Of a stretch of 64,000 bases of DNA, positions 1-11,820 are shown in pieces. A program made the translations under genes and the position numbers. Origin of the DNA: Pseudo-nitzschia pungens (lineage: Eukaryota > Bacillariophyta > Bacillariophyceae > Bacillariales > Bacillariaceae); NCBI GenBank assembly GCA_037355855.1, contig CM074769.1:1178001-1242000 (forward strand), read 5' to 3'. Numbering within the stretch: position 1 is the stretch's first letter; each line of letters opens with the position of its first letter. Under the pieces are notes generated by a model that searched no databases, was not told the origin of the DNA, and was given only the letters and a program-made list of their open reading frames with translations.

Positions 1-1219
1 GTAGTAGTAGTACTACTACTACTACGGTACTAGCAGTAATGTAGTGGATCTCTACTAGAGCAGAAAGCTTCACACCTCTCGTTTAGGTTGAAGGTCAAGC
101 AAACACTCAACACCATTTTGAAGTTGCTGTACTAGTAGTAATAATACTAGTAGGAAGTGCTTTGAAGTATTTTTGTCTCAGTTCTGTACGTTGATTGTTT
201 TCAGTTTCAATTGCGTTAGTCTTCACGAACAAAGCTGGTCACGGGAAGGAAATGAGCCATTGCATAAGGCGGGGAATGCCATCATTAAAGAACTTCTGAC
301 TTTACTCTCCAAAATTCAAACATCAGATCAACGTGGTTTGTCGCACGAGTACCTCCTGGGGAAGAATGGCGCGAAGAAGTATTGCGAAGTACGGGATTCA
401 TGCGAGTACTACCTCGTACCAGAGGGTAGAGAAAAACTATAAGTGTAGTTTTGCCCTTACAGCACCAGCATAGTAGTAACACTAGAGTATTGATGAGTAA
501 ATAATGTAAAATAAATCAGAGTAATAATGATAATCCATTGCATTGTGTTGGTCTAGAGGTTTGCGCTGCATCGGTACTGGTGGGACCCGACACCCAACCA
601 ATATCGAATTCGAATATTTTTGGACCCGTACGTTTTCATCACACGTGCCGGAATAACTTGATTGTGATCCTTTGTAATACGAAGTAGTCGGCAGCGCTTT
701 GTTTCCTTTCGATCTCTCTGTCGTCATACTCCTTCGGAGCCCAGCATTCACTAGTGGCAAAATTAGCATCTTTCAATCAATCAACTACACGAATAATACT
801 CTTCAAAATTATAATGCACTGTGTTAAAATTTGCAGGATTTTGTACTAGCAGCAATTTTTCTTTTACTGTAAAGTTGCTCATCCCGTTTAAGGATCACTC
901 TTCGTGTATTCTTTGCTAAGACTGTCATTCGTTCCTTCCTGTTCTGCTTTATCGACAACGGCAAACACTTCATCCACGGCACAATCAAGTACTCCATCCG
1001 CTTCGTGGATGAAATTATCAACCTATTTAGAGATACTTTTGGCAGACAAAAATTCGTCGGAAGTTTCCCTGGTTCTCTTGCTCTGACACGAGTCTTTTTC
1101 ATCGCCGCAGCTGCTCGTGGTAGCACTGGAGCTCTTATTGCACGACCCCACCGATTTTGTTTGTCCTTCCTTCGGCTCAGCAGCAGACTTCTTCCTCAAT
1201 CGACCCGACTGGTCCCCCC
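1..1219. other. Intergenic, no supported gene; starts with a GTA/CTA palindrome
   Basis: The window opens with a GTA-repeat running directly into a CTA-repeat (about 1-25), which is self-complementary and could form a hairpin. Similar CTAGTAGTA words recur at 131-152 and 35270-35292. Short open frames exist on both strands but they lack homology I recognise, and the one at 173-442 begins with a TTG. The last few hundred bases lie downstream of the receptor gene and probably hold its 3' untranslated region. Confidence 0.5.
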
Positions 1220-2881
1220 TCAAATCCCCCCTTCCGTCACAATGGATCCCAACGGTTCGTTATTTTTTCTGAGCGATCCAACAGCATTAGAGTCCGTATT
1301 ATGGGGCGCTTGCTCGCTATCTCCTTGTGGGACAGATATGCCTTGTCCATTTTCATTACTCTCAAACATACCGGTTTGCTTGCTTTCCTTGCAATCCTGA
1401 CAGTCTGTCCGAGAGATTTCTTCTACACTTCGATCCTCGATGTCGGTTCGTGAGGTCACCGATGATCTCCCTTCACACAACTCGGTTTTCGGTGCCGTTT
1501 CGGTCATCGAATCGTCGTTGGAGTCTGCGTCACTATATTCCACGCCCGTCATGTTGCACGTAGATCTCGGTGCTGCGCTTTGTTGGGTGAATGTCATGTT
1601 TGAGGAAAAACGTCTGATCATTCGTCGTTCTTGGATTGTTAGAGGGTCATCTCCCCCCGATTTGAGGACTCGTATGAATGCTTGAAACCAGGAGTACTCG
1701 TCAGGAAAATCTCTTCGAAGAGAGACAACATGAGGGCGACAGTAGATGAATATATTGATGAAGCCTTGAAGTGGGAAGAAGATGGATGACAACAAAGTCA
1801 GAGCCTTCGGCGGTGGCATCTTCGTTGCTAGTATGTATATACTTTGAGCCCAGACAAAACCGTAGGATAAAACGTAAGACCCAACATACAACATCGCTTG
1901 TGTCGTTATTTGCCGTGCTCGATTTCTCGCGCTTCGACTGCTTGAACGTCTTCTAGTTAAGTGTGTCGAATGTGATGACCTCCGCTGATTCGAAACCGAT
2001 CTGGTGTTTGCCAGTTGTGACGTTGGTTGAGAAGGACACTCGTTTTCTTCTGGGGTGCTGTTGCCATCAAGATCATTATCTTTTTCTGAGAATGACACAC
2101 AGAATAGGAGATCAATTATCTTCGAACAAAAATTTCGCAAAATCCTCAAAAGGGTTGAACAATTTGATGCCTCGAGTTCGGCGGTTGCGATGTTTAGATC
2201 TAGATCCTGGCGGGGGAACAAATAACGTCTCTGTCGCCTCTCTTGCTTCTCGACCGAATACGTTATGATTGCCATAATGCTGCATACAATCACGAAGATG
2301 ATCATGCTTGGATAAGTCAAAAATACCATGCGAAAGTATGAGGCTCCCTCCCCACGATTGCATTCTACGTCAGGAAGAATCTCGCATGTCATCGGGGAAG
2401 GCACAACGTAGCATACTGATCCTGCGTTGTTGAAATATTGTTTTATCAATCCAACTGTTCCACAAGCGAGACTGTAGAAGATTGGTATAGCGTGTAGAAA
2501 AGGCTCTATCTTCTTTAAGGTATGATCCCTCATATTTAGCCGAATGATGAAGAAATAGAAGACACTCAATGAGCACAGGTACATCGGAACTCCAATAGCT
2601 CCAATGGTGGTGAAGAATCCTTGAATATCGCATGTTGTGGTGTTTCCAATCGCTTTAGGAATCGATGGAACTGCATCTTTGGGGCTTAAAAATGTAGATG
2701 TGGACAATCCAAGAGATTGGAAAACGTCATAAATACTAGTACCAAAGATAATCCGTCGATATGGTAGGGTCAGCTTCTTTTTCGATCGCAAGATGGTATA
2801 TATCAACAAGCAGGATCCCATTAAAGACAAAGTTCCGGTCGTGATGGAAAACGACATCAAAAGTTCCTGTTTTATTGCCAT
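1220..2881 (-). CDS. Seven-transmembrane receptor, GPCR-like (cAMP-receptor-like / class E type)
   Basis: Single-exon 553-aa protein starting at an ATG. Seven hydrophobic segments are visible at about residues 10-31, 43-62, 88-114, 126-147, 183-207, 328-352 and 360-382. A long hydrophilic third intracellular loop (about 210-325) carries basic and Ser/Arg-rich stretches, and a roughly 165-residue acidic/Ser-rich cytoplasmic tail follows helix 7. Helix 7 ends in FINIFIYCRP, in the place of the NPxxY region. Cys84 before helix 3 and Cys residues in the second extracellular loop could form the usual disulfide. The layout resembles Dictyostelium cAMP/Crl-type receptors and the expanded receptor sets of diatoms. 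Expected at the plasma membrane, signalling through heterotrimeric G proteins; the ligand cannot be inferred. No neighbouring gene gives a functional hint. Confidence 0.75.
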   Translation of the reverse strand: MAIKQELLMSFSITTGTLSLMGSCLLIYTILRSKKKLTLPYRRIIFGTSIYDVFQSLGLSTSTFLSPKDAVPSIPKAIGNTTTCDIQGFFTTIGAIGVPMYLCSLSVFYFFIIRLNMRDHTLKKIEPFLHAIPIFYSLACGTVGLIKQYFNNAGSVCYVVPSPMTCEILPDVECNRGEGASYFRMVFLTYPSMIIFVIVCSIMAIITYSVEKQERRQRRYLFPRQDLDLNIATAELEASNCSTLLRILRNFCSKIIDLLFCVSFSEKDNDLDGNSTPEENECPSQPTSQLANTRSVSNQRRSSHSTHLTRRRSSSRSARNRARQITTQAMLYVGSYVLSYGFVWAQSIYILATKMPPPKALTLLSSIFFPLQGFINIFIYCRPHVVSLRRDFPDEYSWFQAFIRVLKSGGDDPLTIQERRMIRRFSSNMTFTQQSAAPRSTCNMTGVEYSDADSNDDSMTETAPKTELCEGRSSVTSRTDIEDRSVEEISRTDCQDCKESKQTGMFESNENGQGISVPQGDSEQAPHNTDSNAVGSLRKNNEPLGSIVTEGGI

Positions 2882-3183
2882 TGTTGATGAAGTCTGTCGA
2901 AACCAATGTTGAAGGCTTCTTCCACTAGGAATAGAAAATTTTCTCTCGTTGTGATAATTATTGTGCAGTGAGCTGCGAATTGCGAGGATATGCAGTGTTT
3001 CGTGCGAGTTCGATTCTATTGAGAACTAAAATTCGCAAGAAGTGATTCATTCTACACAAGAGTGTTATGATGTGGTGTTCAAAATTAATTCTGCGTAAGG
3101 CTTACACAAAAAATGTTTTCTTCCTCGTTCGACCCCGCCGGTACAGGTGCGTGCACTTATTGCATGGATACACGTTCGTCTAG

Positions 3184-3281
3184 TCCCTTCGCGATCTACG
3201 AAGTATTAGCGGAGGATGATTCGTAATCTTACTCCCTTCGCGATCTACGAAGTATTAGCGGAGGATGATTCGTAATCTTAC
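3184..3281. repeat. Two tandem copies of a 49-bp unit
   Basis: The stretch beginning TCCCTTCGCGATCTACGAAG at 3184 is repeated from 3233 with a period of 49 bp. The two copies look identical, so the duplication is recent. It lies upstream of the receptor gene in non-coding DNA. Confidence 0.85.
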
Positions 3282-3535
3282 CGGTAGACCACAAATTAAA
3301 ATGATAAAAGTAGTCAGGCTTACTGTAAGGAGCACAGAATTCATCGACTTAAGGCTACGACATGCGATCTAACCCCTGTGCACTATGATCGTAAAGAATT
3401 TCACAGGTGACGTCAGATATTAGGAGGTGGGACTCATAGTAATAATTAAGGGGAAATCTCCACATTCACAATACCAAAAGATCCCAAAGATGATTGATTA
3501 TTTCTAAAATTGACAAAATAAGTATATTCCATATG

Positions 3536-4180
3536 TTGTTATTTTCGACTTGTAGGCTGTGATCATCGGTTCTTGATAAAATATCTCAATTGCTCAATAG
3601 ATAAGAGAACAAAAGATTATTGCCGTAGAGTATGCGTACCATATATATTGATATTTTATTTACATATAAGCCATTCTGATGCGTGCCGTAAGAGCATGCT
3701 CACTGTAAATCAGATTCTGTACGAATGTTCTGTCCAATGTTATTATTTCTAAAATTGACAAAATAAGTATATTCCATATGTTGTTATTTTCGACTTGTAG
3801 GCTGTGATCATCGGTTCATGATAAAATATCTCAATTGCTCAATAGATAAGAGAACAAAAGATTATTGCCGTAAAGTATGCGTACCATATATTGGATTCTG
3901 TACGGATGTTCTGTCCGAAATAAGTACGAAGTAGTATATTCCTAATGATAACAGAAGGCAATCGAATACACGTTTTTCAAAGAAAAAGAGAATCGATCCT
4001 TTTAACATTGGACATAACATTCGTACAGAATCTGATTTACAGTGACCATGCTCTTACGGCAAGAATCAGAATCGCTCGTATGTAAATAAAATATCAATAT
4101 TTGTTCTCTGATCTATTGGGCAAGTGGGATGTTTTATCAAGAACCGATGATCCCAATCTACAGGTACAAGTCGAAAATAA
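3536..4180. repeat. Fold-back (inverted-repeat) element with an internal partial direct copy
   Basis: The left arm (about 3536-3740) and the right arm (about 4003-4180) are diverged inverted copies of each other. Both contain the words for TCATCGGTTCTTGATAAAA and ATTGATATTTTATTTACATA in opposite orientation. A truncated direct copy of the left arm lies between them (3743-3891, matching 3498-3646 at an offset of 245 bp). There is no coding capacity. This is typical of a non-autonomous fold-back transposon or MITE remnant. I could not define target-site duplications, so the exact ends are uncertain. Confidence 0.7.
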
Positions 4181-6587
4181 TTGTTTTACATTTATTTCTT
4201 ACTCCCATTCGGATACCATCAAAAAGATTCGTTACGATAATTTATATAGACTACAGCTCTTTTATTGCTGATAAAAAGGGAGAATAAGAAGAATGCCTCT
4301 CAATGAGCATGGTCTCAGTTGAATAAATCCTCGAATCTGAGCATGCATCCATACTTTGTTTACATACGGCACAAGCTTAATTAACCACTTGCACGGATAC
4401 GGTAGGTATTAGTACTAATGCTAATTTTGAGCCATCTTTCGAAAATAAACCATGATATTCTTTTGAAATGATGCAAGGGCATATGAATATTCTTCATTAA
4501 TTGTTTCAAGTTTTTCGTTCTTTCTAATGCGATTTCGAAGAATACCGGTTGGTGAGGAAAGGATACAATCATCCCCAAATGGGGAGGTACGGTAGAGTAG
4601 TGCACCTTTTGTCATGATACAATCTACGGTGTCGTCATGATAGAATCTACGCCGTCTGTCACTTCTGGTTACGAGTAAGGTTTACGTAATTTACCGTACG
4701 TACAGTTTGCTCCAAAATCGCACCATGAAATTTAAAAAAAAAAAAAAAAAAAACTTCGTAAAAAATACGGTAAGATTAACCTTACTCGTAAACCTTACTT
4801 GTACTTCGTAAAAAAATACTGTAACTTACTTCGTAAGATCTTACTACGTAGTAGTAGTACAAAGTAATTCGTACTGTAAGACTTACTAAGTACTTCCTAG
4901 TTACACCACTCGTAAGAATAAACATAGAAGTCCTTCGTTACTACTTCGGTAATCTTAGTGGAATCATGATCCCTAATGCTACGTGGATTGGTAGGAGCAG
5001 GGTACGAAGAAAGACTTCGTAGTACGAACTACTAATACGGTAGTAGTGCGATGTACTAGAATAGTTGCGGCGGTGTAAAAAATCGGCGCATATGCGCTTG
5101 TTGTTCATTTCTGAGCAATCGTAAGAAATTCTAAATTATGCATCCAATAGCAACATATAATGGCTTGTTAGATAGCTCTTACTTTCCTTTTCAATAGGTA
5201 TATGGTTCTATGGACTTCAGAGGTACTCTTGTTGTTGCAAATAGTCAATCAAGTTAACACATGAACATTTTTGAAAATTGGGCTTTAAGCTTTTACTATT
5301 AATTTTACTGGTAATGACTAGTTTGATTAAAAATAATTTAAAAGTCGGGTTCTCTGTTTTTTCTTCAAAATGAGAAGGAACGTCTTTCGGAATGGAGTAA
5401 ATTTTTTTGACAAACAGGATGAAGATCAAAAAATAATGAAACAGTGGGCTAAATCTACTAAGGTTAATCTTACTTACCCCACCGTAGAAACAAACAAATA
5501 TTTGACTAGTACGACTGACAAAATTAAATTGCCAAAATCTGTGCCACAGAAGATTTTTCCGCCGCAACTAGACGAGAAGGTTACCCCATAGTTGCAAGCA
5601 GGGGTGATGACATTTTGAGTGGGTGCCACACACTCTATGTCCCCAGCTACCAGCTAGTACTGCTGTTCACCACAAATTAGTCCAAGACAACAAGATGCCC
5701 GAGATATGTGCAGTGTGCAGAGACTTTTGGTACTTCAATTGACCAAAATTGCAGTTTGTAAATTATCTTCTTGTTCCTCTCCTCACCATACACAATAAAA
5801 ATCAAAAACTTTTTCCTCTTCATTCCCTTGCCATACTAGTGGTGGTTTGAAGTCCCTTTTAATGACAAAACAGCTCTGAGTCACTCGTGGGAATCTTGAC
5901 TTTCAGTTCTGAGTATCAACAAGGATAGAGGGCACTTGGAGCCAAGCCTCAATTCTTATGGAATGCAGCTGTCTCAATTACATGCTTCAATCCAGGGGCA
6001 GTAATTGCAACAACTGTTCCAGAGATCCCAGAGTCAAGGAGATGAGAGGAAGTAAGTACTGGTGTCCTGGTGGACTCTCTAACTGGGGGTTCGGAGTTTC
6101 ATGGATATCTAAAGAGGTAGGAAATAAAAAGAGACATTATTTCCCTGACTTTTAGGCCTATTTATTGACCTGGAATTCTCTTGGATAGTAGTTTGGTGCA
6201 TAGAGCAAGAAAGTCAATTTATTGCATTATTTTTGAGTTGGTAATGCCTTCCATAGTCAATTTCATTTTCTTGCATTTCTAAAAGAAGATGTTGCTGGTC
6301 AGGGACCTGGGACAGAAAGTGCTTTCCATTCCTTAATTTTGGTATGAGAATAAATTTGAATCATTTTGATAATTGCCACAATAGAATTCTTTATCTGCTT
6401 CTGTAATACGAAGTAGAGTGTTGATCAAATTGAAGATGGTTTAAAAACAATCAGAGCAGAACAATTGAAGAATGAAACTTAATCTTATAAAATAATGAAT
6501 GTGGGCTGGTCGGAATTAGCTCAGGTTTTGATGAAAAACTAATGAAAAATTATTTTTTATATACAAAAACTGTCAGGGGGACAAGAC
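4181..6587. other. AT-rich intergenic region, with one short doubtful ORF
   Basis: It contains a run of 20 A residues (4734-4753) and many copies of the GTAAGGTTA/TACGTA/CTTCGTA words between about 4660 and 5050. An ATG-initiated 73-codon frame at 5370-5591 (plus) is rich in Lys, Thr and Pro. It matches nothing I know and is overlapped by an equally long frame on the other strand, so I do not call it a gene. The last few hundred bases probably hold the 3' untranslated region of the kinase gene. Confidence 0.4.
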
Positions 6588-8643
6588 TTATACCTGTTCT
6601 GGTTCTTTACTGTGAACCCCTTCCTTTTCGGCCACGGGAGGCAGATCTTCCTCGATACCATCATCAGCAAAGACAGCATCTTCAATTTTAGTATCTGCGG
6701 CCAAATTGGAACCACGGCGAACATTTATGGTGAATAGGTCTTTAGAAAGCGAGGAAAAAAAAGAGTTTCGCCGGGATCCTCCCATCGCCCTGGATCTGAA
6801 CTCGCCCAAAGTAAAATTGGATGTTGACATATCTGCGGACCAAGAATTATTGTAAGAATCCCCAGATTGTGATACAAACGATGACATCGAGTCATTAGAC
6901 GAACGGCGTTTGACATGTTGATTGGATTGTTTTTCTTTCGTACAATCTGAGGGTGACGACGCTTTGATATCATTTAACGTCAAAGACCCTGAAGAGCCAG
7001 ATTCCTTCATTTCATTGGAAAGTGTAAGTGAAACGCTGTTCCTCCTCCTCCTTCGATCGAGCAGAGAAGAAGTCATAGAATTGCGACGTCGTAGTGTCTT
7101 TCCAAACGTCTTGTTTTGCATATCACAAGGATCTTCTTGATCACCTGGAGAGCTGCTATTCCAATCTAAGCTTTCCGCACTCATCCGGCGTATGATGGAA
7201 CTCCTCCTGGCGAATAAACTTTTGGCGTCAACAGCTTCATCACTTGTAGAACATGTAGGAATCAAAGAGCTGCTTGAGTTTCTATTCGCTGAACTCCTCT
7301 TCAAGGGGCGGAAAGAGCCGATCGAACCAAGTCCACCTGACAACATAGAAGAGTTGAAAGATGCCAATGAATGATCACTTTTATGTAGCATTGAAAATTT
7401 CTCGTTTCCATGTGGCAGTTGTTGCCTGCAGAGCAAGGCTGTTTCAACACGGAGTATATTTCCAACCCTCTTCATGCTTGGTCTCTTCGACTGGTCGGTA
7501 TCCCAACAGTTGGATATTAAATCTTTGATCGCTTTCGATGAAATATTCGTCAAATCTGGACGATAGTTATTGATAAATACATCTCGTATGAATTCTGGAC
7601 GCCCTTTGTAAGTCTTGAAAGGCTTCTCGAAAGTGCAAAGCTCATAAAGCAGTACACCAAAGGAGTAGACGTCAGAGGCGAGTGTGGCCCCTTGACTTAG
7701 TCCCATTTCCGGTGCCATGTAACGAAGACTACCCGCGACCTCTGATTTGTGAACCGTGTGCAGTTCTCGTGCAAAGCCTAGGTCAAAAATTACTGGGGTA
7801 TCATTAGCATCAAATCCAACATTGTCGGGCTAATTTTGAAAACACACACACACACACAGAAAATATTTTCCATTCGTGAGGATTTGAATTCCGTATCTAA
7901 ATTGTGATTCAAAGCTGGTTAGCAACGTGCATGACAGCAACCGAAAGGCATCCAAAACAACTTACCTTGAGATCTCTAAGGATCACCCCGTTTTCATGAA
8001 GATACTCCAGCCCTTTTGCGATACCGGTCGCGACATTTTGAATCATATCCAAAATAGTTGGAATCCCACCACGCTTTTTCTTTTTCACTGATCGTCGCAG
8101 CTTCGCCAATCGGCGAGTGAGTGTATCTTGTAGTATGTCAATCAGGAGAAAATAGCCATGCTTGAAATTCACATACGCTGTTCTGGGATCGTCAGCAAAT
8201 ATTCCGTGTAGCTTTATGATATTGTCATGACGGAGCCTCGAAAGTATTTCCCCTTCCACGGCGAGATCGATAGCTGCAATTTCGAAGTCTTTCGATTCTT
8301 CCGTGATGTCAGGTTTGATGTGTTTCAATGCATAATACTTCTTAGACTTGAGAGAAGTGCTTTTCGACTCATCATCATGCATTGAAACTTGCACCTTGTA
8401 CACAAATGAATATGCCCCTTGTCCTAGTAAGCTCTTTTTCTGTATCGCTGACCAAGGGACGCTGTGCACTTCATCATCGAATCGATCCAACCTGCTTTTC
8501 TGCGAGAAACACTTCATTTGTGTGAAGCATGCATGTCCCGCAGCTAGTTTGTTACAAAGAAATGGTTTACCGTATTTACCATAGAGCTCATCTTGTTCTT
8601 GCTCAGCCTCTACGTCTGCATGGTTGTTGATTGATTTCCCCAT
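6588..8643 (-). CDS. Ser/Thr protein kinase (TKL-like) with long Ser/Arg-rich C-terminal tail
   Basis: Two exons (8643-7966 and 7829-6588) flank a 136-bp GT-AG intron that contains a CA dinucleotide run; the joined protein is 639 aa. The start is the ATG giving MGKSINN; longer frames upstream begin with GTG. Kinase motifs in order: Gly-loop GQGAYSFVYKV (about 74-84), Lys107 in YALKH, Glu about 132, ILRDLKPDN across the splice junction, FDLGFA, MAPEMG, then a YSFGVLLYEL helix. The HRD His is Leu (LRD) and DFG is DLG, but the catalytic Asp and metal-binding Asp are kept, so activity is plausible. After the catalytic domain come about 290 residues rich in Ser, Arg and Asn with repeated RRxS patterns, likely phosphorylation sites. 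An N-terminal Gly2 could be myristoylated. Confidence 0.8.
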
Positions 8644-10249
8644 GACGAAGTATTTGTAGAACGATGTTTGAAAGTTGTTCCTTCGTATCACTCAAATGTT
8701 CTTCGGATCCTTCTATCGTATAATTCTGTTTCTGCAAAAGAAGTTCGGTAAGTTACGGTGTGGTATCCAGTTTTCGAAGAGTGCTCAAATCGGCCCACGA
8801 AAGAAAAGGACAGGATAATGTTTCTGCAGAGCGAAGGCAATTATGATTGTACGGCACTCCATTTTCGTTGAAATCATCATCAATTCCAAAGGAATAGATT
8901 TTTCACTCGAAAGGCAGGTAAAAGAGTTTTTAAGGTGAGCGGATATTTTGTTTATTGTTTGATCGATGGAACAACAAAGGAGCGACAAAGTTGCGTGAAG
9001 TTTCTGGCAAGGTCCTAAATGCATCAGATTAGCACATACAAGAAAGCCTGAAAGCATAAGCCGAATTCATATGACGCTTAAATGTGAGGGATACATAGCA
9101 GTACGATTTCCCAAGATTGCAATATGAAGTTGTCACGAAAGGTTCAAACTCAATTATAGAAAATCGAAACAACGGTACTAATTTTTTATAGGCTTAGCTT
9201 TAGAGAATGTTTCTTTCGCGTTTCTAGGTCACGGAAACAAAATGATTCCGCGGTTCCACATCGGACTAAATATGTCAATTCTTCTTAGAATAACGATTTT
9301 TATAAGTCGGATCTCTTTTTTCACTACGAAGAACAAGTAATACGTACGGTGCCTTTACTTCTACGGGTACCTTACGTAGTGATAATGAATTACGAAGTAT
9401 TCTTCACGACGGTACTCGTACCTGTTACGATAAAGAACAACACGTATTCATACTCGTACCGCATCAGTGAAGGGCTCGGCTATCATGCTTTGAGACCTGT
9501 TGCGCGATGCTTAGAGCTCGTGCTGATTTAGTTTATTGTTTTTCCCTCTCAGAGAATTGACAATTACAGGCCAGTATCAATAGCCTCGGCGATGATTAAC
9601 ACTCTTTAGATTGTATAAACCAGTACTCGTGCTAGTAAGTGTACAGTAAGGTTATCGAATAACGTACCTCGAGCAATTCTTTTTCCCTACCGGTACCGTA
9701 GAGGTACTCCTCGCGGAGTTAATTGAATTTATTAAACAAAAAAATAATTATTATGATAGCAGAAAAGTAATTAAGGCTTACTCGTACTCGTTCAGGTATA
9801 TCCTCGAGTGTGATGTTACCTATCCTCTACTAGCGGTAGGACTCGAAGTCGTACAAGCACTGTACAGTAACCTTGATCTTTAATCTTAGGGCATGCGGTA
9901 TTTCCACTGGCGCCTATCATAACCTTACGGTAAGATTAACCTTCCGCATTGTTGATTGGAGAAGCGAAAAAATTATGGCATGTTAGGCGCAGCGCAATTA
10001 CCAATCAAAGAATTCCGACTCGAAATAAGGTTTACCCTATCTGCGTTCTCTTCGACTTCGATTGTCGCATCTGCGTTCCAGGCTCCCGTTCGAAGCTCCA
10101 TTCACTTTCACAGTCATCACGAATACGATACGTACTGTACTATGAATACATACGTAGTTGAAGTACCATGATTACGAAGTACGAATATTATTTACTACTT
10201 CTACCCTCGTAGTGTATTCTAAAAAAAACTGTATTTACAGTTGGGTAAT
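8644..10249. other. Intergenic region, no supported gene
   Basis: It presumably holds the kinase promoter. From about 9300 to 10240 it is dense in the TACGAAGTA, GTAAGGTTA and GTACTCGTAC words common to this genome's spacers. Open frames on both strands are short, overlap one another and have no recognisable domain. Confidence 0.5.
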
Positions 10250-10860
10250 GAGCGATTCCCGAAACTAATATGCACATGTAATATAACATTATTCGTGACG
10301 TGGCACACATATTATTATGTGTTATGTCACACAGATATATGCATCTTATAACCAATTTTTCTAAATCTGACCGACAAATTTGCCCCGGTCAGATCTGAAA
10401 CAATGTATCAGATTTCAACGGAATCTTGAAAACCAGGATTGAGACCAAATTTCAGTCCCTCAACGGATGTCAGTCAATCAACGCTCGACTAAAAATTATT
10501 CTAAACATGTGTTATTTCTAAGCGAGTCGGAGTACATGTACTATCATTTCTGTCGAACCTTTTTTTCCTGGACTTAGCTGCCACAGTCTGACTTGCCATT
10601 GTTGTTGTTGTTGTTGCTGTTGCTGTTTTATTGCACCTCTAGTACTCTTTTGAACCAATTCCAAATTAAAGAACATCAACACAACGCTGACTCATCATCC
10701 TCCAGCAATGGCCAACAATGCAGCATTCATCACTGCTGCTGTACTTGCAAGAGAAAAAATTCCCCTGTTGTCGGCTAAGTGGTGTGAATTTTGCGGGTCC
10801 AGAGTTGAACATAAATTAAAAATACCACAATCGATAACAATCAGCACCAAGAAGAACATC

Positions 10861-11742
10861 ATGGTGAGGCCAGGAGGGCGAAGAGTCGGCTCTGCCAACT
10901 ACACAAACTCGCAACTCAAGCACATGTTTGCCGTGCTGAGGGACATCTTACCGATCGGACCAGATGAGTGGCAGCAAGTTGCTGATCGACATGCTGAAAA
11001 ATTCCCAGGACGAGATGTGGACTCCATCGGCAGGAAGTATGCAACATACCACAGAAAGCAGGTTCCAACTGGAGATCCAACCTTTCCATGGGAAGTCAGA
11101 GAGGCAAAGAGAATCAAACGTTTGATTGGTGAGCGGGCGGAACTTGGAGACGCAGAGGATGATGTTTTTAATCTTGAAACCGGGGAGTTCACCAACAAGA
11201 AGAGCACTACTGCTGATGCCCCACCACTTGGTCAACCCTCCCAGCTGACACTCACTGATGATGCTATCGACGAGGATGCTATCGACAAGGATGATGACAA
11301 GGAGGCTCCTGCTGTTTTGACTCCAGGGGTCTCTTCTGTTTCTGCCAGCAACAAGGTTTCCTCCAGTTTGTCTGTTTCTTGTTTGGCAAGTTCAACTCAA
11401 ACTAGTAATAACACAAAAAGACAATACACCAGAAAAGGATCATTGCCAAATCAACACGACATAATTAATGTCTTGAAAAACTCTGTACAGATGCAGAAAC
11501 GTGCTTTGGAAGATGCAAAGGATCATCAGAAGATGGTATTGGAGACTATTCAAGCTTGTGTCGCAGGTGCTGTAGAGTTTTCCTGGAATGTATTCGCTGC
11601 AAACAATCCTGGTGTTGCTGCTGCCACAACTGCTACTATGGCACCACCTGCAGCAGCCCGCACCACATCTCTAGTAGGAAGGAAGCGTGAGCGTCCAATT
11701 CATCTTGATGATACTAGTGATAGTGACGATTCTCTCTTGTAA
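10861..11742 (+). CDS. Harbinger accessory protein with Myb/SANT-like (DUF6818-type) domain
   Basis: 293 aa from the ATG giving MVRPGGRRVGS; an in-frame ATG at 10708 would add 51 residues that do not resemble the family. Residues about 8-100 match the pattern of the DUF6818/Myb-SANT-like domain: GSANYT near the start, LPIGPDEW, RDVDSIGRKY and TGDPTFPWEVREAKRI. A low-complexity Asp/Ser/Thr-rich linker follows, then a helix around NVLKNSVQMQKRALEDAKDH and an acidic Ser/Asp tail (DDTSDSDDSLL). In Harbinger elements such a protein helps bind the transposon ends and bring the transposase into the nucleus. It is apparently intact although its partner transposase is dead. It converges with the transposase gene. 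Confidence 0.75.
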   Translation: MVRPGGRRVGSANYTNSQLKHMFAVLRDILPIGPDEWQQVADRHAEKFPGRDVDSIGRKYATYHRKQVPTGDPTFPWEVREAKRIKRLIGERAELGDAEDDVFNLETGEFTNKKSTTADAPPLGQPSQLTLTDDAIDEDAIDKDDDKEAPAVLTPGVSSVSASNKVSSSLSVSCLASSTQTSNNTKRQYTRKGSLPNQHDIINVLKNSVQMQKRALEDAKDHQKMVLETIQACVAGAVEFSWNVFAANNPGVAAATTATMAPPAAARTTSLVGRKRERPIHLDDTSDSDDSLL

Positions 11743-11820
11743 GAATTGATTCTAATTAACGAGACCGATCTCGTACTAGTAGTAGTTGTTAGTTATCAAA
11801 GACGCCAGTCGTCATCGTCA

